A stretch of DNA of 64,000 nt from Cryptomeria japonica. Lineage: Eukaryota > Streptophyta > Pinopsida > Cupressales > Cupressaceae. A model generated the notes under the pieces. That model saw nothing but the letters and a program-made list of their open reading frames with translations, did not search any database and was not told where the DNA came from. A program made the translations under genes and the position numbers. Each line of letters opens with the position of its first letter. Position 1 is the first letter of the stretch. Shown here one piece after another: positions 1 to 13,200 of this stretch. The stretch is taken from contig NC_081406.1 of assembly GCF_030272615.1 (NCBI RefSeq), positions 187,844,391 to 187,908,390 on the forward strand, given 5' to 3'.

Positions 1-120
1 CTTACCCCTACTTCGAATGTTGGATTAAATACCCTTCAAAATTATGGCACACTCTCTTAGACAAATGTACTATTTGGATTAAAGCGACCTCAAAGTTCAA
101 GTGGGCTACCGAGAAGAATT

Positions 121-926
121 ATGCCTACAAAGAACTTGAATCCATTCCAAACAAGGTGGACCATCAAAGGTCATGTGACTATAAAGAAGGATATTCATCG
201 ATACAATAAGCAAACGGGAAGTGGGTGTGTGTTTAGCTTTGACATCATAGACAAAGAAGGGACTAATACACATGTATCATGTTTTAATGATATGGCAAAC
301 ATTCATTATGGTAATATAGACATTGGAGCTACATGCAATCTTTTGGGTGGAGTTGTTAAGACAACTAATAGAATATATAACAAACTTAACAGTGGGATAT
401 AAATAACTCTTGTGCCTAAATCGATAGTAACCCTCTATGAAGATGACCCTTCTATTCCAAAAAACCATTTCTCGTTCATGTCTATTAATAAAATACTTGA
501 GAAAAGTAATAATTCAATCACCGATGTTATTGGTGTTGTTATCTGCGTAGAACCAAGCTCTACGATCAGAAGAAGAAATGAACAGAGGTTATGACGCGTA
601 CCATAAAGCTACTAGATATGTCTCGAACAACAATAAAAGTCAGACTATGGGAACCACCATCTAAGAAAGAAGGTATCCATCTCCAACAAAAATACTACCT
701 TCAAGAGACCACGATCCTTGCAATCAAGAGTGGGCATGTTTGCGAATATAATGGAAAAGTATTGAGCGCATCAAGCAATACACACCTAATTCTAAACCTA
801 AAGATAGTTGAAGCTGAGAAATTGAGAACTTGGTTTGACAAAAATGTAAGTGACGCGCATGGAACTTTGGTTAAGTATATTGGCATACCTCCACCAATTA
901 CACGAATGACAATTAGCGACATCTAA
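121..926 (+). pseudogene. RPA70-like single-stranded DNA-binding protein of the Helitron, broken
   Basis: Three adjacent open stretches (121-402, 412-594, 591-926) continue one another and resemble the DBD-A and DBD-B OB folds of replication protein A large subunit. The opening 'LNPFQTRWTIKGHVT' followed by 'FSFDIIDKEG' is typical of DBD-A, and 'DVIGVVICVEPSS' marks the start of DBD-B. In the family the protein binds single-stranded DNA. Plant Helitrons often carry such a gene beside Rep/helicase, and here it lies upstream in the same direction. The frame is broken by a stop at about 400 and a frame change at about 590. No C-terminal zinc/OB-C domain follows, so it is truncated as well as frameshifted. 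Confidence 0.75.
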
Positions 927-1211
927 CGAGAAGCAGAGCATATAGTTCAACCTCATAATTGCATACTAAAGGCAACAACCCTACTCATTAAAACAAAATG
1001 ATGACTTTAATGGTGAAAAGAGACAACTTAGCCCAAGGCAAATAAAAATAAGAAGAGAGAAAAGCCATAAAAGAAATCAAGCTTATTATACACAACACGA
1101 TGATCAAATAGCTGCACATAGGCACCTCATAAAAGAAGAAAAAACTACCCAACAATAACAACAAATACTACACGTGCCTACATTTAGAAATAATCCTAAC
1201 TTTACAATGCA

Positions 1212-2236
1212 TTGAAGAGATTTCGTCAAATAATAGACATAGTAGCTAGCCTACAAACATGCAGTGCGTGTAAGGAGTCCTACCCATGCATTCTCTTTTA
1301 TTCGTCAAAACCTGCCACCACTTGTCGAAGGTGCTTTAATGAAAAAGGCATGCATCGCTTCTCACTAGCCAATAACATGGACCCTAGAGAGCAGCCAGTA
1401 GTCCTAAAAAAGCTAACTCAGATAGAAGAGATGCTTATTGCTAGAGTAAATCCTAGCTTGCAAGTGAGCCATACTATTGGAGGTCAATACAGGTATAGTG
1501 GACACACATTTAGCTTCCCACAAGACATAAAAGTATAGCAAAGGAGCTTCCACAAAGAGTTTTGGACTTAGATGTACTTATAATATTGTGACTAAATACT
1601 CAAGGTCAATGCTATGATTGCTACATGAGGAGATCACATGTTAGAGATGCATTGGAATATAAAGTTAGAAATGATTCGCACTATAAAGATGTTGTAATCA
1701 ATGATGATCGCTTGTTAGAACTCCTTGAAAGAAGAACACATATTTATGGCATATTACATACCATTGAAACTAATAATGAATTTATGGAGCTAAATACTGG
1801 TGATGAGAGTGATGGTGAACAAGCCAAAAATGATACAACGAGCACATCATCCTTTGTGGCTAAATTATCAAACAGATACCGTGAACTTGAAATCATGAAG
1901 CAATCATTGGAGCTTGAAGATAGTGTAAGTGAAAGTATTGCTTGGCCTACAATTGACACGCCTCCAATTAACGAATATAATACTAAGGGCTTACTTGACA
2001 TAGAGTTCCCTACACTTTTTCCAAATGGTACTTCTCTACAACCCCAACCACGATTAAAAGAGGTAAAAATGCATGAGTATGTATCACACCTAATAAGGTT
2101 TCATGACCAAAGGTTTGGAAGGCATCCAAGGTTTCAATATTTTGTATTCAATCTTATGATGCGACATTGCAGTCAACGACTTGCAACAATTTCCATTAAA
2201 AAAATATGTAGAAGAAAACATACCAGCCACTATTGA
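1212..2236 (+). pseudogene. Helitron Rep N-terminal region, broken
   Basis: Frame 1212-1538 holds two CxxC pairs (CSACKE near residue 17, CRRC near residue 38) and then 'NNMDPREQPVVLKKLTQ' followed by 'EEMLIARVNP'. This is the signature that precedes the Helitron helicase-like N domain. Frame 1625-2236 continues with 'RRSHVRDALEYKVRNDSHY' and, near its end, 'GLLDIEFPTLFPNG' and 'HEYVSHLIRFHDQRFGRHP', which are characteristic of plant Helitron Rep proteins. In the family this region leads into the rolling-circle nuclease. The two frames are separated by stops at about 1538-1624, so no continuous protein can be made. Confidence 0.8.
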
Positions 2237-3216
2237 AAACCTACGTGCACACCTCAAAACTCTCCCAGACACACAACTAGATGAAGAGCTTATGCATTTT
2301 GGGTCATCAATGAGAGGGACGAGGCCATATTGGAACAAGTGTCACTTGAATTATCCAACATGATTAACCAAATAGGATCACCCACACTGTTCTTCACACA
2401 AAGTGCAGCTGACACAAAGTGGCCAAATTTGCAACAACTACTCATAGATGACATGACTTTAACAATGAAATCAAACAAGCACCATCAATAAAATGTGATC
2501 AATAACCCACATACAACATCATTATACTTGCATCAACGATTTACTATCTTCCACGAAGAGGTCATCGAGAAACTCCTGAATGCAAAAGACTACTTGTATA
2601 GAATATGAATGGCAACATCGAGGAATGACCCACTTACATGGATTCCTTTGGCTCCAAGATGCACCAGACATGGACAATCTTGATTGGGAAAATAATGAGG
2701 AGGTTGAAAAGGAAAGAACATTCTTTGACCAGCATGTCAACTCTTGGAACCCACGAGATGCATTGATCATATTTAATACAATACATCACTCTCTCCATGA
2801 TGATCCATGCCTACTAAATACGTCTGAAATATTGGTTGTGAACACCTCAAATGACTATGAAAACATAATTAATTGAGTCCAACGACACACAAAATGCATA
2901 GAGGGAGCATGCTTACACAGAAAAGGGAAAAAACTAGATTGTCAATACAAAGCTTTGTGGAAAGAGCAAGAAAGCTCCACATTATCACGTGATAACACTG
3001 ACACAAAAGGAGTATAAACCTGCAAGAAATGATGATCAACTAAATATACACAGTCCAAAAATGATCTCAATATGGAGAGCCAATATAGATTGCCAACCTA
3101 TTGTGTCGCTACAACTTGTCTTAAAATGCATTGCCAAATATGCATCAAAAGCAGAGAGGACCTCAGAGAGTTGCAAAAAGATGCTAATAAGAATATCCAC
3201 GAGCCAACGGACATAA
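2181..3216 (+). pseudogene. Helitron Rep nuclease (HUH / tyrosine) region, broken
   Basis: Three pieces (2181-2363, 2580-2876, 2989-3216) follow the Helitron Rep. The piece at 2580 has 'EYEWQHRGMTHLHGFLWL', which contains the H-hydrophobic-H metal-binding motif of HUH endonucleases (HLH). The piece at 2989 has 'ISIWRANIDCQPIVSLQ' and then 'LKCIAKYASKAE', where Helitrons normally carry two catalytic tyrosines spaced by three residues. Here the first is cysteine (codon TGC at 3127-3129) and only the second, at 3139-3141, remains. With the stops between pieces, the nuclease is dead. Confidence 0.8.
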
Positions 3217-3447
3217 GATGTTGCAGTGACCGTATATGAAAAATTTATAACAAAACTTTTGGTAGAACGCGATGTTGGTGCACAAGAAACATGCCATATG
3301 CTCTAGAAATTCCCCCTTGTTGTGTGTAACAAAACTTTCACAACCTTGAATGTTGGACGAAAAGTGCTACACCGACTAAGAACAAAAGGGAAAGAAAGAA
3401 GGTTGGAAATCAGTTACCTAGATTCTTATATGGATTGCCCAACATAA

Positions 3448-5363
3448 TTGGAAACCATACCACTATTAGAATCTACAAGATCTTACTCCTATGCAACGAC
3501 TCATAAAGGCTGCAAATGGAAACAAAGAACAATAAAGGCCACTGTGAATGTTTTCCCAAAATTCTACAACATTCCAAAGCAAGATTCAGAATACTTTGAA
3601 ATTTTTTGCTGGGGTGAGTCACTCCTATACAAACACTTTCAGAACATATAACAAGACATAGGCCTTGACAGGAAGAGAATAATCACAAATTGGAATCAAA
3701 TGAATAGAAATAAGTATGATGCATGGCACGTAAACCGTACCACCGAAGTGGAACCCGATACTGAACAAGAAGAAGATAGTGAAGATGATATAAACACATG
3801 GAATGTATTGGAAATGCAAGAATGGGAATTACTCTCACGAATGGGAACAACAAGTCATCTTAACCTAGATGAAAATGAAATGCTCGACATGTGTGACTTT
3901 GATCGCAACTACAAATGAGATGAAATTACAGTGCCGCATGATCTACATGATATGGCATCAGAATTCATTATCGTGGCAAAAAATCATTGCCTAGATGGAC
4001 CTATACCAGTCCCGCAATGTACCTAAATATACCTTATCATCAGGAGCAAAAACTAGTGTTGGCAATAATCACGAATCATAATAACGGGCTTTCAAATGAA
4101 GCATTATATATGATTATCTAAGGAACAACATGGACAGAGAAATTTTACCTAATTAGTTGTATAAGGAATGCACTTCAAGGAGACACTCCCCAAAGCTGCC
4201 AAATCCTTATATTGGCACCAACAAGAATTGCAACATTTAACATAAACACAACAACAATACACTCAACACTCAAAATCCCTATTAAATATATGCACCCATT
4301 ACAAGGCTAGTCATTGACCACATTTCAAGAAGACATGAAGTGTATACGATACATTCTCATTGATGAGATGAGATTTATAGGACCAAAACTACTTATACAA
4401 ATAGACACGAGGTTACGTGAAGCTTTCCCAAATAGATAACATTTACCATTCGAAGGGATATCCATGAATATGATCGATGACCATGCACAATTACCGCCTG
4501 TAATGGACAAGCCTATCTACACTTCACACTGAAGTGCCATAGCATCATGAAACCTATTTACGACGACCGTAAGCTTACAAACAATTTTTCGCCAACAAGG
4601 TGGAGATCCAACACAAGCAGGATTTAGATAGATTCTTACCAACATACGAAATGCACAACCAAAACAAGATGATTGACAATTGTTGATGTCACACACAAGC
4701 AAGGAACTTACACCCAGTCACAATGAATAATTTAAGAAATCAATACACCTATTTCCTACAAATGACTTGGTAAGGTGCCATAACAAAAAGATGTTATGAA
4801 AATTGAATCGTCCAGTTGCAATTAGAAAAGCGGCAAATGTTCGAAGTCAAACAAATGCTGAATCTGAGGATGAACAACTCGAAAAACAAGTTCTATTATG
4901 CAAAGGCCAACGAATAATGCTAACAACAAACATATGGACCAAATCAAGCCTTGGGTGAAGTACTCGACATTGTGTATCAATATGGGTCCAATCCACCAGA
5001 TATTCCAACACATGCTATAACAAGAATTGATAACTACACTAGGCCACCATGGAATCCGATAGATCCAAAAGTTGTACCAATAACACCAATATCACTAGGA
5101 AACATAAGACACGTCCCACTTAAGATGACATGGGCTATAACAATCCACAAATCCAAAGGCTCAACACTGCAGAAGGCAACAATTGATATATGAGCAATTG
5201 AAAGGTAGGGCTTGACATTCACAACCATATCCAAAGTTAAATCGCTAGACGATCTTCGTATAGAACCTGCATTCTCCTTCGAGAGATACTCTAGAATGCA
5301 AAACAATCCATATACCATCATCAAGAAGAAAGAAGAAGCAAGACTACAACAACGATCTCTCTA
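3448..5363 (+). pseudogene. Helitron Pif1-like SF1B helicase region, broken
   Basis: The pieces 3448-3651 and 3700-3918 are the linker between Rep and helicase. From about 4120 the frame reads as helicase with many stops. The Walker A site at 4122-4145 reads GTTWTEKF where GTAGTGKS/T is expected; the lysine is kept but the glycines and serine are lost. A Walker B-like 'ILIDEMRFIGPK' follows at about 4354. Motif V/VI is seen at about 5125 ('AITIHKSKGSTLQKA'), then 'ISKVKSLDDLRIEPAFSFERY' in another frame. These are Pif1-family motifs used by Helitrons for strand unwinding. Confidence 0.8.
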
Positions 5364-5378
5364 AGATAGAAAAAAGCT

Positions 5379-5419
5379 ATATGTAAGAACTATTGGATAT
5401 TGGTTATATTCTTACATAT
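5379..5419. repeat. Hairpin (11-bp stem) after the Helitron helicase
   Basis: ATATGTAAGAA at 5379-5389 is the exact inverse of TTCTTACATAT at 5409-5419, with a 19-nt loop. Helitrons end in a short hairpin about 10 nt before CTRR. The position fits, but the following bases (TTTCTATAATG) give no CTRR, so this is only a possible decayed terminus. Confidence 0.3.
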
Positions 5420-5440
5420 TTCTATAATGATATCCGTTCA

Positions 5441-6365
5441 AAATTTGTGGCATGTAAATCTTTACAGATTTATTTAATACTCAAAAAGGTTTTCTGAAAA
5501 TTGACATTTGTTTTCACATAAAATCACATAATTATTAAATTTTTTAATATAATAATTTTGTTGAAATCTTTTAACTACACAAGTTGTTGACAACTGTTTT
5601 GAAAACATATAGTGCATTACATAATTCTTATTGATTTTGTTGGCCAACATTCCACAAAGTCAACGATCACACAAATATTTTATACAACTATCAAATACAA
5701 CCAAATACAACCATATATTACTATCCGTGTACCCATTGCACCTCTCATTAGATGGAAGCCTTAATATTAAAATATAGGATGTTGTCTAAGGGGTTGAGTT
5801 TAGTTGGTTCAAGCATTGAGTTTTCAATGTGGAGACCCATGTTCAACTTCCATGAGGGACATTTTTGTGTAGAATTATAAGTTGTGACTCTTGGTCTTCC
5901 ATTGTTATTTAAAGTGAATTTCTAAGTTGTGACCCTTGATCTTCCAATTATTGTTTCTAGTTTTTAGATTGTCATATATACACTCCAAAAGTGAAAGAAT
6001 GGCCACCATCAGCTTGCTTGTCTGCACTCCGATCAAAACAAAAAAAACTTCAGTGACACAAATAGCTACTCACCTATTCAAATAAAATCCCCATTCGAAA
6101 TATAGTCATCCGCGCCCTTTCGGACCACTTACACTTAGGGTTTTAAGTATATTCACAGTGAGGGTTAGCAGGATATATAAACTGTGTATGCTGGTTGCAT
6201 ACAGTTGGTAATTTGCGCGGAGACTAAATAGCTTCGAATCTCGCAACAACGACTATCTGTAATATAGATGGTGCGTTTTTTTGGTTTGCAGTATATGCAC
6301 TGAAGATTCAGAGTATATGCACAGTTGGAAATTCCACTAACAGGAACGCCTCAGCGTAAGGGAAC
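5441..6365 (+). promoter_or_regulatory. HEN2 upstream region, with a telo-box
   Basis: No gene is seen here. The sequence TTAGGGTTT at 6135-6143 is a telo-box (AAACCCTAA on the other strand), an element common in plant promoters of RNA-processing and translation genes. It lies about 290 bases upstream of the ATG. The distal part (5441-6000) is AT-rich and may still be transposon-derived. The promoter role is inferred from position. Confidence 0.45.
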
Positions 6366-6375
6366 TATTTATAAA
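6366..6375 (+). promoter_or_regulatory. TATA-like box of the HEN2 homologue
   Basis: TATTTATAAA lies 56 bases upstream of the ATG at 6431. If used, transcription would start near 6395-6405 and the 5' leader would be only about 30 nt. Cap-site data would be needed to confirm it. Confidence 0.45.
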
Positions 6376-6430
6376 CATTAGCTCATTCCTTTGACGAATT
6401 ATTAGGAACTTTTAAACAAAGCAAGAAAAA

Positions 6431-7247
6431 ATGGAGGATTCTCCAACTCTAGGTAAACGAAAGGCCGAAGAAAATGTCGACGGCAAGAGCAACACAAGTC
6501 ATGAAGGGGGCGATGTTCCCGGTGAGGCTGTGCAAGCCGATCCAAAACGCCGCAACCTGGTTCGAACTTGCATTCACGAGGTGGCAATACCCTCGGGCTA
6601 TGTTTCCACAGTTGACGAAACCCTCCATGGTAGCATTTCGGATCCCTCATACAAGGGTCCCATGGCGAAAACCTACCCCTTTACACTGGACCCCTTCCAG
6701 CAGGTATCCGTGGCATGTCTTGAGCGCAACGAGTCGGTGCTGGTTTCCGCCCATACTTCCGCAGGGAAAACTGCTGTAGCGGAATATGCTATCGCCATGG
6801 CCTTCAGAGACAAGCAGAGAGTAATTTATACTTCCCCTTTGAAAGCCCTAAGTAACCAGAAGTACAGGGAGCTCAGTCAAGAGTTCTCGGATGTTGGGTT
6901 AATGACGGGTGATGTCAGTTTGTCTCCCAATGCCACGTGTCTTGTCATGACGACTGAGATTCTCAGAGGGATGTTGTATAGGGGTTCCGAGCTTCTTAAG
7001 GAGGTCGCTTGGGTTATTTTTGATGAAATTCACTACATGAAAGACAGGGAGCGCGGCGTTGTGTGGGAAGAAAGTATAATTTTCTTGCCCCCTGCAATTA
7101 AAATGGTGTTTCTGTCCGCTACCATGTCTAACGCCACAGAATTTGCAGAGTGGATTTGTAAATTACACTCTCAGCCTTGTCACGTCGTCTACACTGATTT
7201 CAGGCCAACTCCGCTTCAGCATTATGCCTTTCCTATCGGTGGTTCAG
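6431..7247 (+). CDS. HEN2: HEN2 exon 1
   Basis: The start is ATG at 6431 in a good context (AAAAAATGGAGG) and is the first ATG after the TATA-like box. It encodes residues 1-272 plus one base: a charged, low-complexity N-terminus with a KRK cluster (residues 9-11), then RecA domain 1 with motifs I to III. The donor is TTCAG|GTCAGA. Reading into the intron would add 16 residues and then a stop at about 7298. Confidence 0.92.
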
Positions 7248-10200
7248 GTCAGAGTATCGTCCAGAGTCATTTTTTTTTCAAGTTGGTAAAATTTTGTTAA
7301 ATTCAATAATAAACATAATTAGTTTCAGCAGGGTCACATGCAGTTTTGAGCAGTCATTGCTTTTTAAAATATAAGTAGCTGGGGGCAAGTGGTTCGATCT
7401 TTTTTTTTCCGTTTCATTTCAAATAGTTGTCAGATTATTTTTTATTTCCTAAATTTTGGAGGTAAAATTTAAACGGAAAATAATGAGGAAGGGAAGACAA
7501 AATATGCAGCCATGTGACAAATTTATGTTCGAACAGTAGCTGTGCAAATTCAACTCCTCTTCCATCAACAGCCGAACTTCCTTATCCTAAACTCTTGCTG
7601 CTCCACTATTTTAGGAGAAGATTCCAAATCAGGAACGGTGCTTATTACAAAATTACACGAGACTGCCAAAAAGAAACAGTCAGCAGCCACACGGGACCAT
7701 GCTATTAGTGATTTTTCAGATTAGAAAACTTTCACAATTTGTTTTGGTATAAAACATTCCATAAGAGTTAACAGAGTCATACTTTTTAATAGAGAAAAGC
7801 TTCAGAAAAGACTTGATCAATATTTGAAAAGTCAATGTTTTGGATCCATCTTGAAGATGAAGTGTGATTGGAAAAATTTGATGTATTTAAATAGTTTATC
7901 AGAGGCCTTTTCCAGGAGCATTTATTATCATTATGGACTGTGAAAGCCTTACAACACTGATTACAAGTTCTATGCTTTCCCTCAAATAATTATTCAGCTT
8001 ATTAAAACAAAAATATGTTATGTTCAAATATTATTATACCTCATTTTATTTTTTCTGCTTAAGCAGTACATGTATATCTTTTCTGTAAAGGAAGGATTTG
8101 CCAACATTTTTGTACTTATAAGAAGTTTATCTTCCCTTGAAAACTTTCTTGGCTCAGGTCTGTATCTTGTGGTGGATGAGAAGGAACAGTTTAGGGAAGA
8201 TAATTTTATGAAATTGCAGGAGGTGTTCCCCAAGAAAATAATGGATGATGGATTGGCACCAGCAAAGAATGGTCTCGGTTTGCATGGCAATGCCAAAGGT
8301 GGGTCAAAGGGTGCAAAGCCTGCGAAAGCTCCTGGGGGAGACATATACAGAATTGTGAAGGTAAGTTTTTTATTTGAAGGAAGCTTGTTGGTGTAGTTTC
8401 AATTTTTGAGGTGGACATCTTTGAGTTTCTCAGACCCTTAGAAATCTAGATCTGAAACTTACCTATGAGCTTTGCTTGAGTATGAAATGGCTAATAACAT
8501 GGATACAAAAGTAACCGGTGGTAGCATTTCACTAGTGGTGTAATTTATTGGGCATGCATTGCGTTTCTTGGGATGTAGGTTAGGGTGAGTGTAGAATCCT
8601 GTCAGTAAGATTACTAGAAATATCCTATTGCTCTTCAAAGACTGGCTTTGTAGTATTCCATACTGCATGGTGACCAATAGTGTGCAAAAAAGAGCATCAG
8701 ACTCATTTGTATTTATCTTAATGTTACCATTGCGGGGCTAGAGGAGTAACTTTTCTTTCTGCATACTCTTAGGAAGTGATGTAATCTGTACTGAGTTAGA
8801 TCTCTGCAAAAAGTTCATTATCCTCCACAGTTATAACCATGCCACTGTAGTATGTTACTTTGTACAAGCATTTTTGGTAGGATGTCTATCTGTTTAAACA
8901 TATTAGCTTGTTGATTATTTTGTGAAGCAATCAGTCTCTGAGAAGAATATCAACAGACTTAAACATCTGCAGAAAAAGAGAGAGGGAAGCAATCAGCATC
9001 ACCGAGAACAAGCAATCAGTAGGTGAATCCAAGATCAAACCCAGGGATCAGTATAACTGCTTATATATAGCAGTGAACCACGAGGATGCGTCCCCCCCAA
9101 AAAAACCCACGTGTCTCCGAGATAGGGACGTCTCCAAGACGGGGGGATGGGGATGGGGCCTCCCTTGCCGTCCCCCCACCATGCCACCACCGCCATCGGG
9201 ATGTCTGGAGATGCCGGGGATGTGTAAACGTCTTCGGGACATCTTGGGGACTCTTAGGAGTCTCCCATAGCCCCAACTTAGAAATTCGAACCCTAAGCAA
9301 AAATGTTGGAAAATTTGTGAAAATGGCATCCTTATCTTCAACCCAGTCTCATTCTCTTCATCAGATATATACATGAAATAAAACATTTAAGTATAAGTCA
9401 CATTTCAATATGTCTTTTTCCTTTCTTATACTCAAATGTTATTGTATATATCTGATGAAGAGAATGAGACTGGCTCAGTCACATTTCAATGTCTTTTTTC
9501 TTTCTTATATTTTAAGTTATGTTTCATTTATGTATTGACAGGATCTTTGAGAGTGGTTTCAGAACTCTAGGATGTTAATTTGTTACCCAGATCAGTAATC
9601 AGATTTCCAGTATTTAATTGTTTGCTAACATTAAGTAAACTATAAACAAGTAAATGCAAGAATGAAAACAAGTGAACAAGAGACCAACACAAATACCCTG
9701 GGAAAACGTCCAAGGAGGAAAAACCCAGCACTAAAGACCCACAGGTCAGATTATGTATTCAATCTTAATTGCATCAATACAATACTTAGCTTGACTCTTC
9801 AGATCTGCTCCCTATTATCATATCAGATCTGCCCTTCTAATTACACCAGGTCTGCATCAAGTCTGCTCTATAATCGAAATTAGGAACACCAAATGCCTTT
9901 GATCTTCTTGAACAAATTCGCCCAATTCTCTTCTAAATTTCGCACATTTGGTTGCAGAAGAATTTCGCATGTTACATGAGAAGGAATGAGTGAATTGTAT
10001 TTTGCAATTGATCTTTATTTATATGAATATTTAACCCATATAATTCCTAAGTTGGCTTTGTTGAATGAATGCATTTTGGCGCCAAGTTGAATTAGTGTGG
10101 CGTGGTAAATATGGGGCTGGTCTTTAATTAGGGGCACGTTACCCCTTTTAGGACTGGTCCTCCACATTACCTTTAAGGGAAGGACCTAATCCGATAAGGG

Positions 10201-13200
10201 TTCGGATGTTGCCTTAGGGCAATCCGAACCCTCTTTCCTAGTTACAAACAACATAGGAGTTATAATGCACATTCTAGGTTTAAGAAGATTAAAAAATTTT
10301 CAGACTTAGTCAAATTTCAGTTATCAACAACCTCCTATCAGTATTATGTTCGCTCTCTCTATCTCACTCTTTTTGTCTCCCTTCAACTCTAGGCCTATCT
10401 CTCTACCTATCAATCTTCCTCTAACCCCTCTCTCTACCTCTCACTATCTCACTCTCTTCTCCTTCCCCCAAGATCTAGACCTATCTCTACATCTCTCTCT
10501 CTTACCTAGATCCTTGCCAAGGGTGCTACCCTCAACCTCGTTTTGGTGTTACCCCCAAACCCCCATCAAACTCTAATTCTAAGCAAGTAATAACTGATAA
10601 GCCAATGAAGAATCATGATCATAAATCATTTTTTCAATATAATAGAAATCTCCAATTTGACAATTTCATTTGTTAAATTTTATTTAGTATATAAGAAATC
10701 TTAGTATTTGCAAGTTTGCTATTTTTAATTTTATTAATTTGCCATAGTTTCATTTGAAAAATAATACTTATACATCTTTTCATAACTAGTTTTTCAAGTA
10801 CTATATGTATATCAGCGGCACCCCTCGTCGTCCCCCCGCTATCCCCAAATTTAGGCCCTTTTGTCCCCCCTGTCTCTGAAACCCATCCCCGCGCCCCCCC
10901 GTCCCCAACGGTCGTGGAATACACACACACATATACATGTATACATATATACACATACACATACATATACATATGTATAGACATATATACATATACACAT
11001 ATACACATACATACACATACACACAAACACATATAGCAATTCCATACAATAGATCGTGTGGTTCTAAGTCAAGAGACAATTTAACTCCTATTTCTAAGCT
11101 GAATCCAAAACCTTAGTTGAGAAATTTAGGATAAACAAGTAAAGTCCCAATAGGGGAACATTACATCCTCTCTCCTCGTCTTCTCTCTCCCCCTCTACAT
11201 ATCTCTCTACCTCTCACCTTCACTACCTATCTCCTTTTCTCTCCCTTCCTCTTTATATCTCCCTCTCTCCTTCACTACCTATCTCCTTTTCTCTCCTTCA
11301 CTACCTATGTCTTCCTCCATCTCTCCCTCCCTCATTACCTCCCTATCCCCTATCTACCTCTTTATCTCTATCACTGTCTCCCTTTCTCTTCTGTAATGCC
11401 CCTTTTTATTAAATGCCCTAGTTTTGCCCTAAAATCAAATTTCCAAGCAAGTGGGAGGTGGAATAGGGTTATGTACCAACATAGATCACCCAAATCGAGG
11501 TCTTGCAAACATGTTAGATAATTATTGAAAACATAATTAAACAAATCTTTTGTTACAAATAGTAAGCAAAACATAGATCTTGTTACTAGGGTTTAGGAAC
11601 ATTAACCTGATTATAAGATAGGCATAACTTAATGATATAACTCAACCATAGGGAGGCTAAGATAAAGGGTATGTTAGAGTGCTTGAATGTTCCTCTACCC
11701 TAGGCCCAAGAGCCGATATTATATCCCTCTTGGCCTCATGGGACCATTCGATCACCACCATGAGGTGGCGTACCTAGTGAGGATTCCCGTAGCCGTTCCC
11801 CTCACCATCCTTCCTTTATCTTCCTCCCTATGATCTGAATTCCTTAATCCCATGGTCAATCATGATAGGGAAGTCGGGATGACTATAGTAGGTGTCCCTA
11901 GAATGCTTCCATCCTAAGCCCAAGGGCAACACTCCTTGTGCCCCCTTGGCCTCATGGGACCATTCAGTCACCATAACGAGGTGGCGTACTTAGGAGAGAA
12001 CTCAATGCCCCTATCATACATACATACATACACACATACACACATATGTATGCATGTATGTATATCAGTCATAAACAACAACATATTATTAATCAGCAAT
12101 AAGCAGATATAAATAATATTCACTATGCTATGTATAAGAACTCATACCAAACCTACAATATATGTTGTAATGTCCCCTTGTTGAAATAGGATTTATTAAT
12201 AAATAACAATAATAAATTAAAATATAAAAGAATAAAAATAAAATTTAATATAGTTAAACTTTAGCTAAGTTTAATAAATGGTCAAAAGGCATGAAATGAA
12301 AAATTGTGACTACCTCAAACATTTGATATAAAAGGGAGGGAAGAGAACTTCATTTGGGGAGAAAAGGGATGAAGGAAGAAAGAAAGCAGCAAAAGAATCA
12401 AGGAAGCATTAATGGGAAGAAGATACAGAAGTGACTCTTTCAAAGGGGCAGCAATGATGAAGGGTTGTGACCCTTTTGAAGGGCAGCAATGATGAAGGGT
12501 TGTGACCCTTTTGAAGGGTAGTAATTGTGAAACGTTGTGACCATTACGAAGAGGTGTGACTCCTTCACACTGGAGGATATAAAGGGGAGAAGTTTTCATT
12601 TGAGGAGGAGATTAAATAAAGGGAGATCAATTAGGAGAATAATATATTATTCTCAAGGGCAACAATGAAAAGTGGTGACTCAATTCTTATGAAAGGTGGT
12701 GACCCTTCCACCAATAAAGTATAAATTAGAATTCATTTGAAGCATTGAATGGGACTTATCAATCAATGGAGGAAACCGATACAATTAATATCAATTATCC
12801 TAAGAGAGGAAAGAATCTTCAGGAATCAAATATAGATTGAAGCATTCAGCAATAGCACTCATCCAAGAGAGCAGCATTCAGCTTTAAAGAGGAAACAACA
12901 TCGAATTGAATCTGTACAAATTATCACAGCAGACAGAAAATACATAACCTGCAATAACTCTACAAGTATAGTAGGCAAGAGTTAGTGTCCTCCCAAAAGG
13001 GGACATTACATGCGTTCAAACTGCTGTATACTTAATTTATTATTAATTTCCAATCTGATCTGATCGATGCCCTTTTATTGGTATTTAATCTTATTTTTGC
13101 TCTGTCTATTTCCAGATCAGGTCAGAACTGCTTCCTTTCTGATTGAATGCTTAGTAGTTCCTTGATGCCCCTTCTCCAATGGGAGACTCTCCTCTTATAT

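Larger units (their letters stand above)
1..5440 (+). mobile_element. Decayed autonomous Helitron (RPA + Rep/helicase)
   Basis: The stretch reads, in one direction, as OB-fold RPA70-like protein, Helitron N-terminal zinc-binding region, Rep nuclease with an HUH motif, and Pif1-type SF1B helicase. This is the known gene content of plant autonomous Helitrons. Every part is broken by stops and frameshifts, so it is a relic. I could not fix the ends: no convincing 5' TC start or CTRR end is visible, and the left end may lie outside the window. The right limit is set just after the last helicase homology and an 11-bp hairpin. Confidence 0.85.

Noticed and set aside
5379-5425. True Helitron 3' terminus
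   Set aside because: A hairpin is present but no CTRR follows within the expected distance.
10346-10576. 76-aa open frame, and similar ones at 13839-14090 and 14237-14641
   Set aside because: They are leucine/serine-rich products of the pyrimidine tract; no domain, and low-complexity DNA stays open by composition.
10673-11079. Cysteine/tyrosine/valine-rich frames on the minus strand
   Set aside because: They translate the AC/AT microsatellite; the alternating pattern is not a protein.
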